From the NCBI RefSeq assembly GCF_041821085.1, contig NZ_JBGUAZ010000003.1, positions 248,001-312,000 on the forward strand: a stretch of DNA of 64,000 nt, in the 5' to 3' direction. Origin of the DNA: Natrinema sp. HArc-T2 (GTDB lineage Archaea > Halobacteriota > Halobacteria > Halobacteriales > Natrialbaceae). Below are positions 18,319 to 26,697 of this stretch, piece by piece. Position 1 is the first letter of the stretch. Each line of letters opens with the position of its first letter. The translations under genes and the position numbers were made by a program. The notes beneath the pieces are model-generated. The model was not told the origin of the DNA and did no database searches. It was given only the letters and a program-made list of their open reading frames with translations.

Positions 18319-18328
18319 CGTATATAAC
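18319..18328. promoter_or_regulatory. Symmetric TATA element shared by two divergent genes
   Basis: GTATATAAC reads GTTATATAC on the other strand. Its centre lies about 28 bases from the ATG of the rightward gene (18352) and about 32 bases from the ATG of the leftward gene (18292), so both transcripts would be leaderless or nearly so. Confidence 0.7.
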
Positions 18329-18351
18329 TGCAGGGCCAGTAGAGTCATAAT

Positions 18352-18786
18352 ATGTCACGGGAACCTCTCACAGACACGTACGTCGCCGCCATCCAGCACG
18401 ATTTGGTCGAGCTACCACCAGACACGACCCGCGTCGGCGTCGTTCGGCGACCGACCGGCTGGTTTCACGCAGCCGTCGACGAGAACCAGCCCGAGCTTGG
18501 CCCGCCAACGGACTTGCTCGAGGCGTTTCACAACGCCGAGGAGGATATGAAGATACAGGGCCTCTGTGAGGAAGGTGCCCACAACGCCGCGTGGGATCAG
18601 GTCGGGTTCGGTAAGGCATACCGGGAGTATCTCGAGAGATCGAGCGACGCGAAAGCGGCGCTTTCGGAGCTCGAAGACCGGCTAGAATCGGGCGAATCGC
18701 TGGCGCTGGTTTGCTATGAAAACACTGAGAAAAAGCGGTGTCACCGGACGATTCTCAGAGAGCGACTTGAGGAAACGATCCCGTAA
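18352..18786 (+). CDS. DUF488-family protein
   Basis: A 144-residue protein. The C-terminal ALVCYENTEKKRCHRTIL is the conserved Cys/His motif of the DUF488 family, and WFHAAVDENQPELGPP lies near residue 40. Family function is not established. Some members are linked to nucleic-acid or restriction-like folds. It is divergent from udp over a 59-base gap with one TATA element and tail-to-tail with cytidine deaminase, 19 bases apart. Confidence 0.75.
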   Translation: MSREPLTDTYVAAIQHDLVELPPDTTRVGVVRRPTGWFHAAVDENQPELGPPTDLLEAFHNAEEDMKIQGLCEEGAHNAAWDQVGFGKAYREYLERSSDAKAALSELEDRLESGESLALVCYENTEKKRCHRTILRERLEETIP

Positions 18787-18805
18787 TCGTTCTTCTCGAT
18801 CCCTG

Positions 18806-19195
18806 TTACTCGAGTGTCTCCTGTGTGATCGTATTCGGCAGCAGTTCGCCGAGCGTGTACTCGGTCACATCGCCCTCGCCGTCGTCACAGAGCACCTCCA
18901 GGTCGTCGTCACAGAACTCGGTGAGCGTCTGGCGACACATCCCACAGGGGGTGACACCATCGCGGCGATCCGAACTCACCGCAAGTCGTGCGAACTCCCG
19001 ATGGCCCTGCTTGACTGCTTCGGCGATCGCGACCTCCTCGGCGTGAAGGCTGTTGCTGAAGTTGGCGTTCTCGAGGTTGCAGCCGACGAAAACGTCGCCG
19101 TCTTCGGTCTCGAGGGCGGCACCGACCCGGTACTCGGAGTAGGGGACGTGCGCGCGGTCTTGGACGTCGCGAGCGGCCTCGATCAGGTCATCCAT
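18806..19195 (-). CDS. cdd: Cytidine deaminase
   Basis: A 129-residue protein with zinc-site motifs LHAEEVAIAEAV (HAE, catalytic Glu) near residue 52 and TPCGMCRQTLTEF (PCxxC) near residue 82. The early VPYSEYRVGAALETEDG is typical of homotetrameric Cdd. It converts cytidine and deoxycytidine to uridine forms for salvage. It follows the phosphohexomutase gene by 43 bases on the same strand, and uridine phosphorylase lies just beyond, so cytidine to uridine to ribose-1-phosphate can be encoded together. Confidence 0.95.
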   Translation of the reverse strand: MDDLIEAARDVQDRAHVPYSEYRVGAALETEDGDVFVGCNLENANFSNSLHAEEVAIAEAVKQGHREFARLAVSSDRRDGVTPCGMCRQTLTEFCDDDLEVLCDDGEGDVTEYTLGELLPNTITQETLE

Positions 19196-19238
19196 AGACG
19201 ATGGGTTCGACCAGTGGCCACCAAAGGATATCGACTCC

Positions 19239-20624
19239 CTACTGACTCCGTTCGATCGCCGTCTCGATGACCGACCGTGCCTCGGAAACGAGGTCGTCGA
19301 CGGCGTCGCTCTCAGCATACAGGCGGATGTACGGCTCCGTGCCGCTGGGTCGGACGAGCAGCCACGAGGCGTCGTCGAACTCGAGACGGATGCCGTACTC
19401 CGTGTCGACCGCCGCATCCGGGAACGCGTCGGGGAGGGCCGTCTCGAGGGCGGCCATCGCGTCGGTTTTGACCGTGTCGGGACAGTCGGCACTGACTTTC
19501 CGGTAGGGACGTTCGGTGACAGGTTCGCGGAGCGTTGCCGTGTCGCCCGCATCGGCGACGAGCGCGGCGACGACGGCAGCGCCGACGACGCCGTCGATCC
19601 AGCCGCCGAACGCGGTGTGAATGTGTTTCCAGGGTTCGGCGGCGAAGACGATTTCGGTGTCGTCCGTCCCCTGCTCGCGCTCTCTGGCCACTCCTTCGTG
19701 GAGGGCACCCAGCTGGACGCGTTCGACTCGGCCACCAGCTGCCCGGACCCGCTCGTCGATACGCGCCGAGGCGTTGGGCGTCGTGACGACGACGGAATCG
19801 CCAGCGTCGCTATCAGCTGTGTAGTGGGCCGCGACGACGGCGAGGATCGTATCCTCGTGGATTACGTCGCCGTCGGGGCCGAGAACGACGAGGCGGTCGG
19901 CGTCGCCGTCGTGGGCCAGTCCGAGGTCGAAGTCACCGTCTGCGAGGAACTCGGTAAATTCGGTAAGCGTCTCCGGCGTGGGCTTGCTCTCGCGACCAGG
20001 GAAGTGGCCGTCGACGGATGCGTTGATCGCGACGACCGTCGCACCAAGGCGTTCGAGGACCTGTGGCGTCGCGAGCGCGCCGACGCCGTTCCCGCAGTCG
20101 ACGGCTATCCGCAGCCCCGACAGCGGTCGGTCCCCATTCGTCCCATCGGTGCCGCCGAACCGGTTGCGGACGTAGTCGACGACGGCATCGCGATAGCGCT
20201 CGAGCACCGAAAGGCGCTCCGAGTCGCCCCATTTTTCCCAGCGGGCGAGACGGGACTCGTCGCTGGCGACGCGGTCGTCGATCACCTGTTCTGCGTCGCT
20301 GTCGTACTCGACGCCGTCGACGAAGAGTTTGATGCCGTTGTCAGCGGGCGGGTTGTGACTGGCGGTGACCATCACGCCATGTCGGCCACGCGAGGCAAAA
20401 GCGAGCGCGGGCGTCGGTACCTGTCCGAGTCGGCGGACGTCGGCGCCGGCACTCTCGAGGCCGGCTTCCATCGCCGCCGCGAGCGCTGGGCCCGTTTCTC
20501 GACCGTCGCGACCGACGACGAACGTTTCGCCGGGCTCACCGGCGGCCTGGCCAACAGCGAGCGCAAGCGAGGGTGAGACGTCCTCGACCGGGCCGCGAAT
20601 CCCTGCAGTCCCAAAAAGCGTCAT
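19239..20624 (-). CDS. Phosphohexomutase family protein (GlmM/phosphopentomutase-like)
   Basis: A 461-residue alpha-D-phosphohexomutase. MTLFGTAGIRGPVEDVSPSL starts it. The phosphoserine loop is VMVTASHNPPADNGIKLF, the metal loop is DLGLAHDGDADRLVVLG (DGDADR), the sugar loop is FAAEPWKHIHTAFGGWIDG, and the phosphate-binding loop is LVRPSGTEPYIRLYAE. A second paralogue at 58228 lies beside glmS and is the better GlmM candidate. This copy precedes cdd and is near udp, so a role on ribose-1-phosphate is possible. The sugar loop has EPWKH instead of the usual GEPSGH/GGEQSGH form. Confidence 0.9.
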   Translation of the reverse strand: MTLFGTAGIRGPVEDVSPSLALAVGQAAGEPGETFVVGRDGRETGPALAAAMEAGLESAGADVRRLGQVPTPALAFASRGRHGVMVTASHNPPADNGIKLFVDGVEYDSDAEQVIDDRVASDESRLARWEKWGDSERLSVLERYRDAVVDYVRNRFGGTDGTNGDRPLSGLRIAVDCGNGVGALATPQVLERLGATVVAINASVDGHFPGRESKPTPETLTEFTEFLADGDFDLGLAHDGDADRLVVLGPDGDVIHEDTILAVVAAHYTADSDAGDSVVVTTPNASARIDERVRAAGGRVERVQLGALHEGVAREREQGTDDTEIVFAAEPWKHIHTAFGGWIDGVVGAAVVAALVADAGDTATLREPVTERPYRKVSADCPDTVKTDAMAALETALPDAFPDAAVDTEYGIRLEFDDASWLLVRPSGTEPYIRLYAESDAVDDLVSEARSVIETAIERSQ

Positions 20625-20758
20625 GTGCGTTCGTTCCGCGAGGAACTACTTAGCCGCGTTGCAACATCCCTGTTTCGCCGATTGCGGCTGTCATGAGCCG
20701 ACAAAAACGGCTGTGATACGCAGCGAGCGATTTCGTCAGTTCGACCGGGATGAATTTC

Positions 20759-21397
20759 TTATTCGGCGGGCAGATCGTCGATCAGGACGACGGCCTCGCC
20801 GTTGATCACGGTCGTGTCGTCGTCTTCGTCTCGGACGAGCGTCTCGAGTCGGTACTGGTCGTTCCCGAGGCTCTCGACGACTTCGACGCGCGCGGAGACG
20901 CGGTCGCCGATGCCGACGGGGCCGCTGAACTCGAGGTCCTGCGAGAGGTAGATCGTGAGTCCGGGAAGCCGCGCGAGGGCAGCGCTGATGAGCCCGGAAA
21001 CGAGCGTGCCGTGGACGATGCGTTCGCCAAATCGTGTCTCAGACGCGAACTCGTCGTCGAGGTGGAGCCGGTTCGTGTCGCCGCTGACGGCGGCGAACGC
21101 CCGGATATCCTCGTCGGTGAGCGCCTTCTCGAAGGTGACGGTGTCACCGACGCTGATGTGGTCCGAATCGTCGACAGTCCGGTCGAACTGCCAGTCTAAA
21201 TCGGAGTAGTCGATCGACGGAATCGACGGCGCAATTCGCTCTACCTCTGCGCCGTTGCTCTCCTCGGTCGAGGGCAACATTGCAGAGACAGCAGCACGAT
21301 TCGCCGCGGTCGCCGTTCGAAGGAATCCTCGCGTCATCGCCGACCACGCGTCGGTCATCGCCGCAAGGTTATCCTCGCCCGCGTTCTGATGGGACAT
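20759..21397 (-). CDS. phaJ: MaoC-type (R)-enoyl-CoA hydratase with amphipathic N-terminal extension
   Basis: A 212-residue protein. The hot-dog domain covers residues about 75-210, with hydratase motif AVSGDTNRLHLDDEFASET and FGERIVHGTLVSGLISAAL (the D-x5-H catalytic pair). It makes (R)-3-hydroxyacyl-CoA, the monomer for PHA synthase. The first ~70 residues (such as DAWSAMTRGFLRTATAANRA) are not part of the domain and look like an amphipathic phasin-like helix. It is divergent from the phaRPEC operon. CATATAG at about 21421-21427 suits a leaderless start. Confidence 0.88.
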   Translation of the reverse strand: MSHQNAGEDNLAAMTDAWSAMTRGFLRTATAANRAAVSAMLPSTEESNGAEVERIAPSIPSIDYSDLDWQFDRTVDDSDHISVGDTVTFEKALTDEDIRAFAAVSGDTNRLHLDDEFASETRFGERIVHGTLVSGLISAALARLPGLTIYLSQDLEFSGPVGIGDRVSARVEVVESLGNDQYRLETLVRDEDDDTTVINGEAVVLIDDLPAE

Positions 21398-21596
21398 CTA
21401 TAGACGGCTAAGTGTGGCGGCTATATGACTTCTTTGGCTGTTGCAAGTCTCATTTGTTGACGGAAAATCACAGTAACAGGCACTTAGAGGCGCTCTTCCT
21501 GGAAGTCTCTGCTTACAGGGTGGGGATGTTAGATCCACTTATCCACCGCGAGCGCTGTCTTTCACAGGGACGAAATGAATCTGATGGGCCATAGTA

Positions 21597-21619
21597 ACCA
21601 TCTCTTGCCATTAGATGGT
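21597..21619. promoter_or_regulatory. Inverted repeat ahead of phaR (candidate PhaR operator)
   Basis: ACCATCT at 21597-21603 and AGATGGT at 21613-21619 form a perfect 7-bp inverted repeat with a 9-base spacer, ending about 14 bases before the phaR TATA element. Confidence 0.5.
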
Positions 21620-21632
21620 ATCTAGTGGAAAG

Positions 21633-21641
21633 CCTTATTGT
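21633..21641 (+). promoter_or_regulatory. TATA box of the phaR operon
   Basis: CCTTATTGT is centred 28 bases before the ATG at 21665, which decides that start over the in-frame ATG at 21644. Confidence 0.6.
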
Positions 21642-21664
21642 GTATGCGACCCAACCAACAGGTG

Positions 21665-21979
21665 ATGACGGACGACTCCGACCGATCGCTCTGGTTCCCG
21701 CCTGCGATGTTCACCGAGCAGATGCAGGAAGCAGGCGAGCAGGTCGCTGAATCCCAGCAGGAGATGATGAAACAGTTGCTGCAGGCCACGTCGGCAAACC
21801 CGCTCGAGAACACGTCGGCCTTCGGACCGATGAACATGGGCACGGCGACGTTCAAAGCCCGTGTCCAGAGCGGCGGTCGGATCAGCATTCCCGGTCCCGA
21901 ACGGGAAGCCCTCGACATCGAAGAGGGAGATATCGTCCAGACCATCGTCGTCCCAGTCAAACGCAACCGAGAGGATTAA
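21665..21979 (+). CDS. phaR: AbrB-type PHA regulator
   Basis: A 104-residue protein. The N-terminal half (SLWFPPAMFTEQMQEAGEQ, QESQQEMMKQLLQ-like helix) is amphipathic and suited to granule surfaces. The C-terminal ~45 residues (FKARVQSGGRISIPGPERE, then LDIEEGDIVQTIVVPVKR) are a SpoVT/AbrB DNA-binding domain. In Haloferax mediterranei the gene in this position, PhaR, represses the phaRP operon and associates with granules. Here it also precedes phaP by 2 bases. An in-frame ATG at 21644 would add seven residues. Confidence 0.88.
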   Translation: MTDDSDRSLWFPPAMFTEQMQEAGEQVAESQQEMMKQLLQATSANPLENTSAFGPMNMGTATFKARVQSGGRISIPGPEREALDIEEGDIVQTIVVPVKRNRED

Positions 21980-21981
21980 CC

Positions 21982-22467
21982 ATGACACAGAACCCATTCA
22001 CCGCAGTCTTCGATGCCCAGCGCACCGCACTTGAACAGAGCCAGTCGTTCACCCACGATGCCCTCGATGCACAGCAGACGTCGATCAGCGTCTTTGCCGA
22101 CGCCATCGAAACGTCGAGCTCGATGGTCGAATCCAACGCCGAACTGACCAAGGGCGCCGTCCACGCCTACTTCGACGCCCTCGAGGCCTCGATGCCCGAG
22201 GAGGCAGCCGACTTCGACGAACTCCGCGAACTCGTCGACGAAAGCGTCGACTCGGCCACCGAGGCCCAGGCGCAGTCGATCGACGCGATGCTCGAGGCCC
22301 TCGAGGAGTCGGAAGTCGCCTACGAGGAATTCGCCCAGAGCTACACCGAGGTCGTCGACACGTCGTTCGATGCGGCCCTCGAGGCCCACGAGCAGATCGA
22401 AGAGAACATGAGCGCCGTCGCAGAGAACGTCGAAGCGGCCACCGACGAGTTCGACGCCTCGGCGTAG
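21982..22467 (+). CDS. phaP: Haloarchaeal phasin
   Basis: A 161-residue, almost all-helical and acidic protein without Trp and Cys (MTQNPFTAVFDAQRTALEQS, then EALEESEVAYEEFAQSYTE). Repeated Ala/Glu/Ser heptads are typical of granule-coating phasins. It would cover PHA granules and control their number and size. Position between phaR and phaE in a tight operon supports the name, since phasins are too diverged to be recognised by motif alone. Confidence 0.88.
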   Translation: MTQNPFTAVFDAQRTALEQSQSFTHDALDAQQTSISVFADAIETSSSMVESNAELTKGAVHAYFDALEASMPEEAADFDELRELVDESVDSATEAQAQSIDAMLEALEESEVAYEEFAQSYTEVVDTSFDAALEAHEQIEENMSAVAENVEAATDEFDASA

Positions 22468-22517
22468 ACCGTCGACCGGGCCTAGCCTTTTGGTAGTCGA
22501 TCCCCAATTTTATCACA

Positions 22518-23066
22518 ATGACAGATTCACAGCCCCAGACACAGAACTGGAACGCGTTCGTCGAACAGTGGAACGAACAGTTCCTCGAGGCGCTCGAGGA
22601 CAACATGGAAGCCCAGGCACAATTCGTCGAGAGTTGGTCGGAAACCGTCGGTGAGGTCAGCGAGGACACCGAACTGTCCGACGGCGTCGAGGGCTATGCC
22701 CGCGCCTACGAGACGTGGATGAACGCCTCCCAGCAGATGGTCGAGCGCATGAACGACCAGCTCGAGGGCGAAGACGTCGACGTCGAGGAGTTCCGCGACA
22801 TCTGGCTCAACACGGCCAACGAGGCGTTCAAAGACGTCATGTCGACGACCGCCTTCGCGAAGATGACCGGCGAGACCGTCGGAGACGTCCTCGAACTTCA
22901 GCAACAGGCCGACGAGGCCTCTCAGGAGACGCTCCGGTCGCTCGGCTTTGCGACCGAGGACGACGTCGTCGAGATCGGCGACCGCCTCGTCGAACTCGAG
23001 CGCCGTCAGCACGCCGTCGAGGAGAAACTCGACCGCGTCCTCGAGCACCTCGACAACGAGCAATGA
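22518..23066 (+). CDS. phaE: Class III PHA synthase subunit PhaE
   Basis: A 182-residue acidic protein with several Trp in the N-terminal half ([19 protein letters not shown]), the haloarchaeal PhaE-type [20 protein letters not shown] motif, and a C-terminal coiled coil ([20 protein letters not shown]). It has no catalytic residue but is needed with PhaC for class III synthase activity. The stop overlaps the phaC start in ATGA, so translation is coupled. It is shorter than bacterial PhaE, as is usual in haloarchaea. Confidence 0.9.
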   Translation: MTDSQPQTQNWNAFVEQWNEQFLEALEDNMEAQAQFVESWSETVGEVSEDTELSDGVEGYARAYETWMNASQQMVERMNDQLEGEDVDVEEFRDIWLNTANEAFKDVMSTTAFAKMTGETVGDVLELQQQADEASQETLRSLGFATEDDVVEIGDRLVELERRQHAVEEKLDRVLEHLDNEQ

Positions 23067-24658
23067 AGAACCCGTACGCAACCGCGCTGGAAATGCAGCG
23101 ACAGGCCTGGGAGGCGACTGCCGACTTAGCCGAGAAGAGCCAGGTCGCCCCCGAGCGTACCGAGACACTCGAGAATGTCGAGGTCGGCCAGACGCCAAGC
23201 GAGGTCGTCTACGAGGAGAACAAACTCCGCCTCCTCCACTACGAGCCGAAGACCGAGGAGCAACACGACATTCCGATTCTCGTCGTCTACGCCCTGATCA
23301 ACAAGCCGTACATCCTCGATCTCCAGCCCGACCGCTCTGTGGTTCAGACGCTGCTCGAGGCCGGTTTCGACGTCTACCTGATCGACTGGGGCGAGCCATC
23401 CAAACTGGATCGACAGCTCTCGCTCGACGATTACGTCAACCGATACATCGACAACTGTACCGACGTCGTCCGCGAGCGCTCCGGCGAGGACGCGATCAAC
23501 ATTCTCGGCTACTGTATGGGCGGGACGATGTCGGCGATGTACGCCGCGTTGCACCCCGAAAAGGTCAAGAACCTCTCCCTGATGGCTGCTGGCCTCTGTT
23601 TCGCCGGCGACGGTGGCGTCCTCGAACTCTGGGGTGCCGAGGACTACTACGATCCCGAGCGAGTCACCGAGACGTTCGACAACGTCCCAGCGGAGTTCTT
23701 GGATATCGGCTTCGCACTGATGGACCCCGTCGCGAACAACGTGACGAAGTACGTCCGATTCTACGACAACGTCGAGGACGAGGACTTCGTCGAGAACTTC
23801 GCCCGAATGGAACGCTGGCTCGACGAGGGGATCGACGTCGCCGGCGTCGCCTACGAGGAGTTCATCAGCGACATCTACCAGGAGAACAAACTCTACAACA
23901 ACGAACTCGAGCTCGGCGGCGAGCACGTCGACATCACCAACATCGACATGCCCGTCCTCCAAATCGTTGCCGAGTACGACCACCTCATCCCGCCAGGAGC
24001 TTCCAAACCGTTCAACGAGAAGATCCCGTCCGAGGATACCGAGATCCTCGAGTTCGCGACGGGACACATCGGCATGTCCGTCTCCTCGCGGAGCCACGAG
24101 GAGCTTTGGCCGCAGGTCTGTGACTGGTTCGAAGCGCGTTCGAACGGCACGGAGGAACACGCTGAGCCGGAAATAACAGCATCCGAAGCCGAGGGCGTCG
24201 CGGGCGACGAGTCGGGAACAGTGGATCTTACCAACGGTGGCTCGAGCGTCGAGACGAGTTCTGATAGCGGTGCCCAGACGGACCTCGACTCCGTGACGAG
24301 TCCCGATACGGAGACAGATCTTGACGCAGAGACGAGCGAACTCCACGGTGAGGACCGGTCGGACGAGGAGATCGTCGAGCGCGGCGAAGCGGACGTGCAG
24401 GAAGAACCCGCAGAACCCGGCGAAATGAACGTCGACGAGGACGTCGTCGAGGAAGTTACGGACGAGGAACTCGAGTCCGAACCTGACGATTTCACGGAGC
24501 TGACCGGTGTCGGCCAGGCGTACGCCGAGGACCTCTCCGAAGCCGGTATCGATACGTTCGACCAACTCGCGGAGGCGGATGTCGCTGACCTCGCCGCCGA
24601 GACGGGCATCGCTCCCAGCCGGATCGAGGACTGGGTCGAACAGGCTCAAGAACAATAG
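23063..24658 (+). CDS. phaC: Class III PHA synthase PhaC with C-terminal helix-hairpin-helix tail
   Basis: A 531-residue polymerase. The alpha/beta-hydrolase core spans residues about 40-360. It carries lipase-like box GYCMGG with catalytic Cys about 151, [14 protein letters not shown] (Asp) and [17 protein letters not shown] (His), and it polymerises 3-hydroxyacyl-CoA into granules. Residues about 370-475 are a long acidic Ser/Thr/Glu linker. Residues about 478-531 ([19 protein letters not shown], then [18 protein letters not shown]) form a helix-hairpin-helix domain of the kind that binds DNA or helicases. Haloarchaeal PhaC are known for long C-terminal tails. Confidence 0.95.
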   Translation: MKNPYATALEMQRQAWEATADLAEKSQVAPERTETLENVEVGQTPSEVVYEENKLRLLHYEPKTEEQHDIPILVVYALINKPYILDLQPDRSVVQTLLEAGFDVYLIDWGEPSKLDRQLSLDDYVNRYIDNCTDVVRERSGEDAINILGYCMGGTMSAMYAALHPEKVKNLSLMAAGLCFAGDGGVLELWGAEDYYDPERVTETFDNVPAEFLDIGFALMDPVANNVTKYVRFYDNVEDEDFVENFARMERWLDEGIDVAGVAYEEFISDIYQENKLYNNELELGGEHVDITNIDMPVLQIVAEYDHLIPPGASKPFNEKIPSEDTEILEFATGHIGMSVSSRSHEELWPQVCDWFEARSNGTEEHAEPEITASEAEGVAGDESGTVDLTNGGSSVETSSDSGAQTDLDSVTSPDTETDLDAETSELHGEDRSDEEIVERGEADVQEEPAEPGEMNVDEDVVEEVTDEELESEPDDFTELTGVGQAYAEDLSEAGIDTFDQLAEADVADLAAETGIAPSRIEDWVEQAQEQ

Positions 24659-24674
24659 GTAGCGACTACGGTCA

Positions 24675-24703
24675 CAGGAGCCGTCAAGCAACGGCGGCTC
24701 AAG
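24675..24703 (+). terminator. Possible hairpin terminator after phaC
   Basis: GAGCCG and CGGCTC can pair around an 11-base loop about 20 bases after the phaC stop. No T-tract follows, so this is weak. Confidence 0.3.
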
Positions 24704-24853
24704 CAAATTCTCGCTTCGTATCCGATACCGATTCGACCGAACCAGCGACGGTAGTCTGTCGATCTACCATCGGAATCTGAGGCACACGCAAGTGCGTCCA
24801 CCGCCTCGTCGTAATACTGTTATCACTCTCAGACAACTGACTAATAACACGTC

Positions 24854-24863
24854 ATTATTTATC
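24854..24863 (+). promoter_or_regulatory. TATA box of phaB
   Basis: ATTATTTATC lies 24-33 bases before the ATG at 24887, suggesting leaderless transcription independent of the phaRPEC operon. Confidence 0.6.
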
Positions 24864-24886
24864 ATCCGAGATTGAACATGTGAACT

Positions 24887-25630
24887 ATGTCTATGGATGG
24901 TCGCACCTGTGTGATCACAGGCTCGGCGCGGGGTATCGGTCGCGGTATCGCAGAGTATCTCGGTGAAGAGGGGGCGAACGTTGTCATCAACTACCGATCG
25001 TCGGAAGAGGACGCACACGAGGCCGTCGACGCCATCGAATCGGCGGGCGGCTCGGCCGTCGCGGCCCAGGCCGACGTCTCCGACCGCGCGGCTGTCGAGC
25101 ACATGCGCGAGGTCTGTCACGAGGCCTTCGGTCAGTGTGACGTGCTGGTGAACAATGCTGGCATCACCGCCGACAAGCAGTTCACCGAAATGTCTCGTGA
25201 GGAGTGGGACCGCGTGATGGACGTCAACCTCGGTGGGATGTTCAACTGTACTCAGGTGTTCTACGACGACATCTGGAACGCCGAAGAGGGTCGGCTGATC
25301 AACATCTCGAGTGTCGTCGGCAAACAGGGGAACTTCGGACAGGCCAACTACGCCGCCGCGAAAAGCGGGATGTTCGGATTTACCCGGACGATCGCCCTCG
25401 AGTTCGCTCAGGGCGGGTCGACGGCCAACTGTGTCGCACCCGGTTTCACTGCCACAGACATGGTCACGAGCGTTCCGGACCACGTGCTCGATCGGATCAT
25501 CGCGGAGATTCCGCTCGAGCGGCTGGCAGAAGTCGAGGACATCGCCGCTGTGGTCCGGTTCCTCGCGAGTGAGGACTCGTCGTACGTGACGGGAGAAGTG
25601 ATCGACGTCAACGGCGGGATGGACCTGTAG
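24887..25630 (+). CDS. phaB: SDR-family acetoacetyl-CoA reductase
   Basis: A 247-residue short-chain dehydrogenase. TCVITGSARGIGRGIAEYL carries the TGxxxGxG cofactor motif, VLVNNAGITADKQFTEMSRE the NNAG motif, and ISSVVGKQGNFGQANYAAAK the Ser-Tyr-Lys catalytic set (SxxxxxxxxxxxYxxxK). It ends GEVIDVNGGMDL, typical of FabG/PhaB. Basic residues after TGSARGIGR suggest NADPH. It reduces acetoacetyl-CoA to (R)-3-hydroxybutyryl-CoA for PhaC. FabG-like activity in other paths cannot be excluded, but its place 230 bases after phaC argues for PHA. Confidence 0.9.
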   Translation: MSMDGRTCVITGSARGIGRGIAEYLGEEGANVVINYRSSEEDAHEAVDAIESAGGSAVAAQADVSDRAAVEHMREVCHEAFGQCDVLVNNAGITADKQFTEMSREEWDRVMDVNLGGMFNCTQVFYDDIWNAEEGRLINISSVVGKQGNFGQANYAAAKSGMFGFTRTIALEFAQGGSTANCVAPGFTATDMVTSVPDHVLDRIIAEIPLERLAEVEDIAAVVRFLASEDSSYVTGEVIDVNGGMDL

Positions 25631-25792
25631 GACGGACTCGAGTGTCACGCAGTCTCGAATCGTCTCTGCTGCTCTGATCGACTGGGTGTGGTCTCTTTCG
25701 GTGTTCGAACGCCGTCGCGAGCGGAAACACGGTTCATGTCTCGAACCGGCCAACCGGTACGGAGCGTCTGCAAACGAAGTCGAATCGGTGGC

Positions 25793-25954
25793 TTACCACA
25801 CCTGTGCGCTCGGCGTGTGACAGCTGTCACAGATCACCGCCTGGTTTCCCTTGTAGCTGTCCTGCAGAAGGATACCGTTCTCACAGAACGCGCAAGTGTT
25901 TCCTTCGAGAGCCTCGAGCACCGGAGAGCCGACAGCGTCGTCCGTTAGTTGCAT
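25793..25954 (-). CDS. Small zinc-finger protein (HVO_A0556-like)
   Basis: A 53-residue protein reading MQLTDDAVGSPVLEAL at the start, then TCAFCENGILLQ and VICDSCHTPSAQVW. Two CxxC knuckles (CAFC and CDSC) about 25 residues apart form one zinc-ribbon site, as in the haloarchaeal small CPxCG-like proteins. I recall a Haloferax family of this sequence, named after HVO_A0556. It is convergent with phaB. Upstream AT-rich TTTACAATA at about 25978-25986 could be its promoter. Role unknown, and regulation or protein contact is likely. Confidence 0.85.
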   Translation of the reverse strand: MQLTDDAVGSPVLEALEGNTCAFCENGILLQDSYKGNQAVICDSCHTPSAQVW

Positions 25955-26175
25955 CTCATTGGTTTCAAATCAGGAGACTATTGTAAATCCTTTTACTGAT
26001 AGTGGGTAACAGACATACTTCTCGTGGGTTTGGATAGTACACACAGATAGCCGGTAGCGAAGTCGACGGCGGCTGTCACGCAGCCCGTTTCGACGCTACC
26101 CACACAGCGGTGTGCAGCTGTACGGTATGAGGCAGGCCACAGGCACGAGCGACGGCTGCAGTATCGTCTCCCCTG
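25955..26175. other. Intergenic region between zinc-finger gene and moaC
   Basis: It holds the AT-rich promoter of the small zinc-finger gene (about 25960-26000) and the 3' flank of moaC. I see no further gene. Confidence 0.5.
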
Positions 26176-26697
26176 CTACGCTCGCTGTTTCTCTTTCGCA
26201 AGCACCCGCACGTTTTCGATCCTGGTATCCGGATACTGCCCGTCTTCATCTTTCTCGACGGCTTTGACCATATCCCAGACGACGTTGAGACCGGTCGTGA
26301 CACCCTCGAGGGCCTCCATCTCACAACCCGTCTTCCCAGTGGTCTCGACGGCAACCCGAAGGTCGATTCGGTCTTCGGTAAGCGAGAAGTCGGTGTCGAC
26401 GTTCGTGATGGGGATCTGATGGCACATCGGGATCGTCTCCCACGTGTGCTTGACAGCCTGGATCGCGCCGATGCGGGCGGTCGCGAGCACGTCGCCCTTG
26501 CCCACCTGATCCGCGCGGATAGCTTCGATCGTCGACGGCTGAAGCCGAATCTCGCCAGCCGCGACCGCGCGACGCTCGCTGTCGGGTTTGTCGCCGACGT
26601 CGACCATCTGCACGTCGCCCTCGTCGGTGGTGTGGGTGAGGTCGTCAGCTGTGTGGTCGTCGCCGCTCGAGTCTGCCGCGTCGTCGTTCTCACTCAT
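26176..26697 (-). CDS. moaC: Cyclic pyranopterin monophosphate synthase MoaC
   Basis: A 173-residue protein. The catalytic region KHTWETIPMCHQIPITNVD lies around residue 90 and KTGCEMEALEGVTTGLNVVW near 135. It forms cyclic pyranopterin monophosphate, the first stable intermediate of molybdenum cofactor. The first ~30 residues are an acidic extension (MSENDDAADSSGDDHTADDL), usual for halophiles. The start overlaps the end of nnr by 8 bases, so the pair is cotranscribed. Other moa genes are not in the window. Confidence 0.95.
   Translation of the reverse strand: MSENDDAADSSGDDHTADDLTHTTDEGDVQMVDVGDKPDSERRAVAAGEIRLQPSTIEAIRADQVGKGDVLATARIGAIQAVKHTWETIPMCHQIPITNVDTDFSLTEDRIDLRVAVETTGKTGCEMEALEGVTTGLNVVWDMVKAVEKDEDGQYPDTRIENVRVLAKEKQRA

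Noticed and set aside
23126-24706. 526-codon minus-strand frame
   Set aside because: It is a shadow of phaC with hydrophobic Val/Leu/Asp repeats and no recognisable domain.
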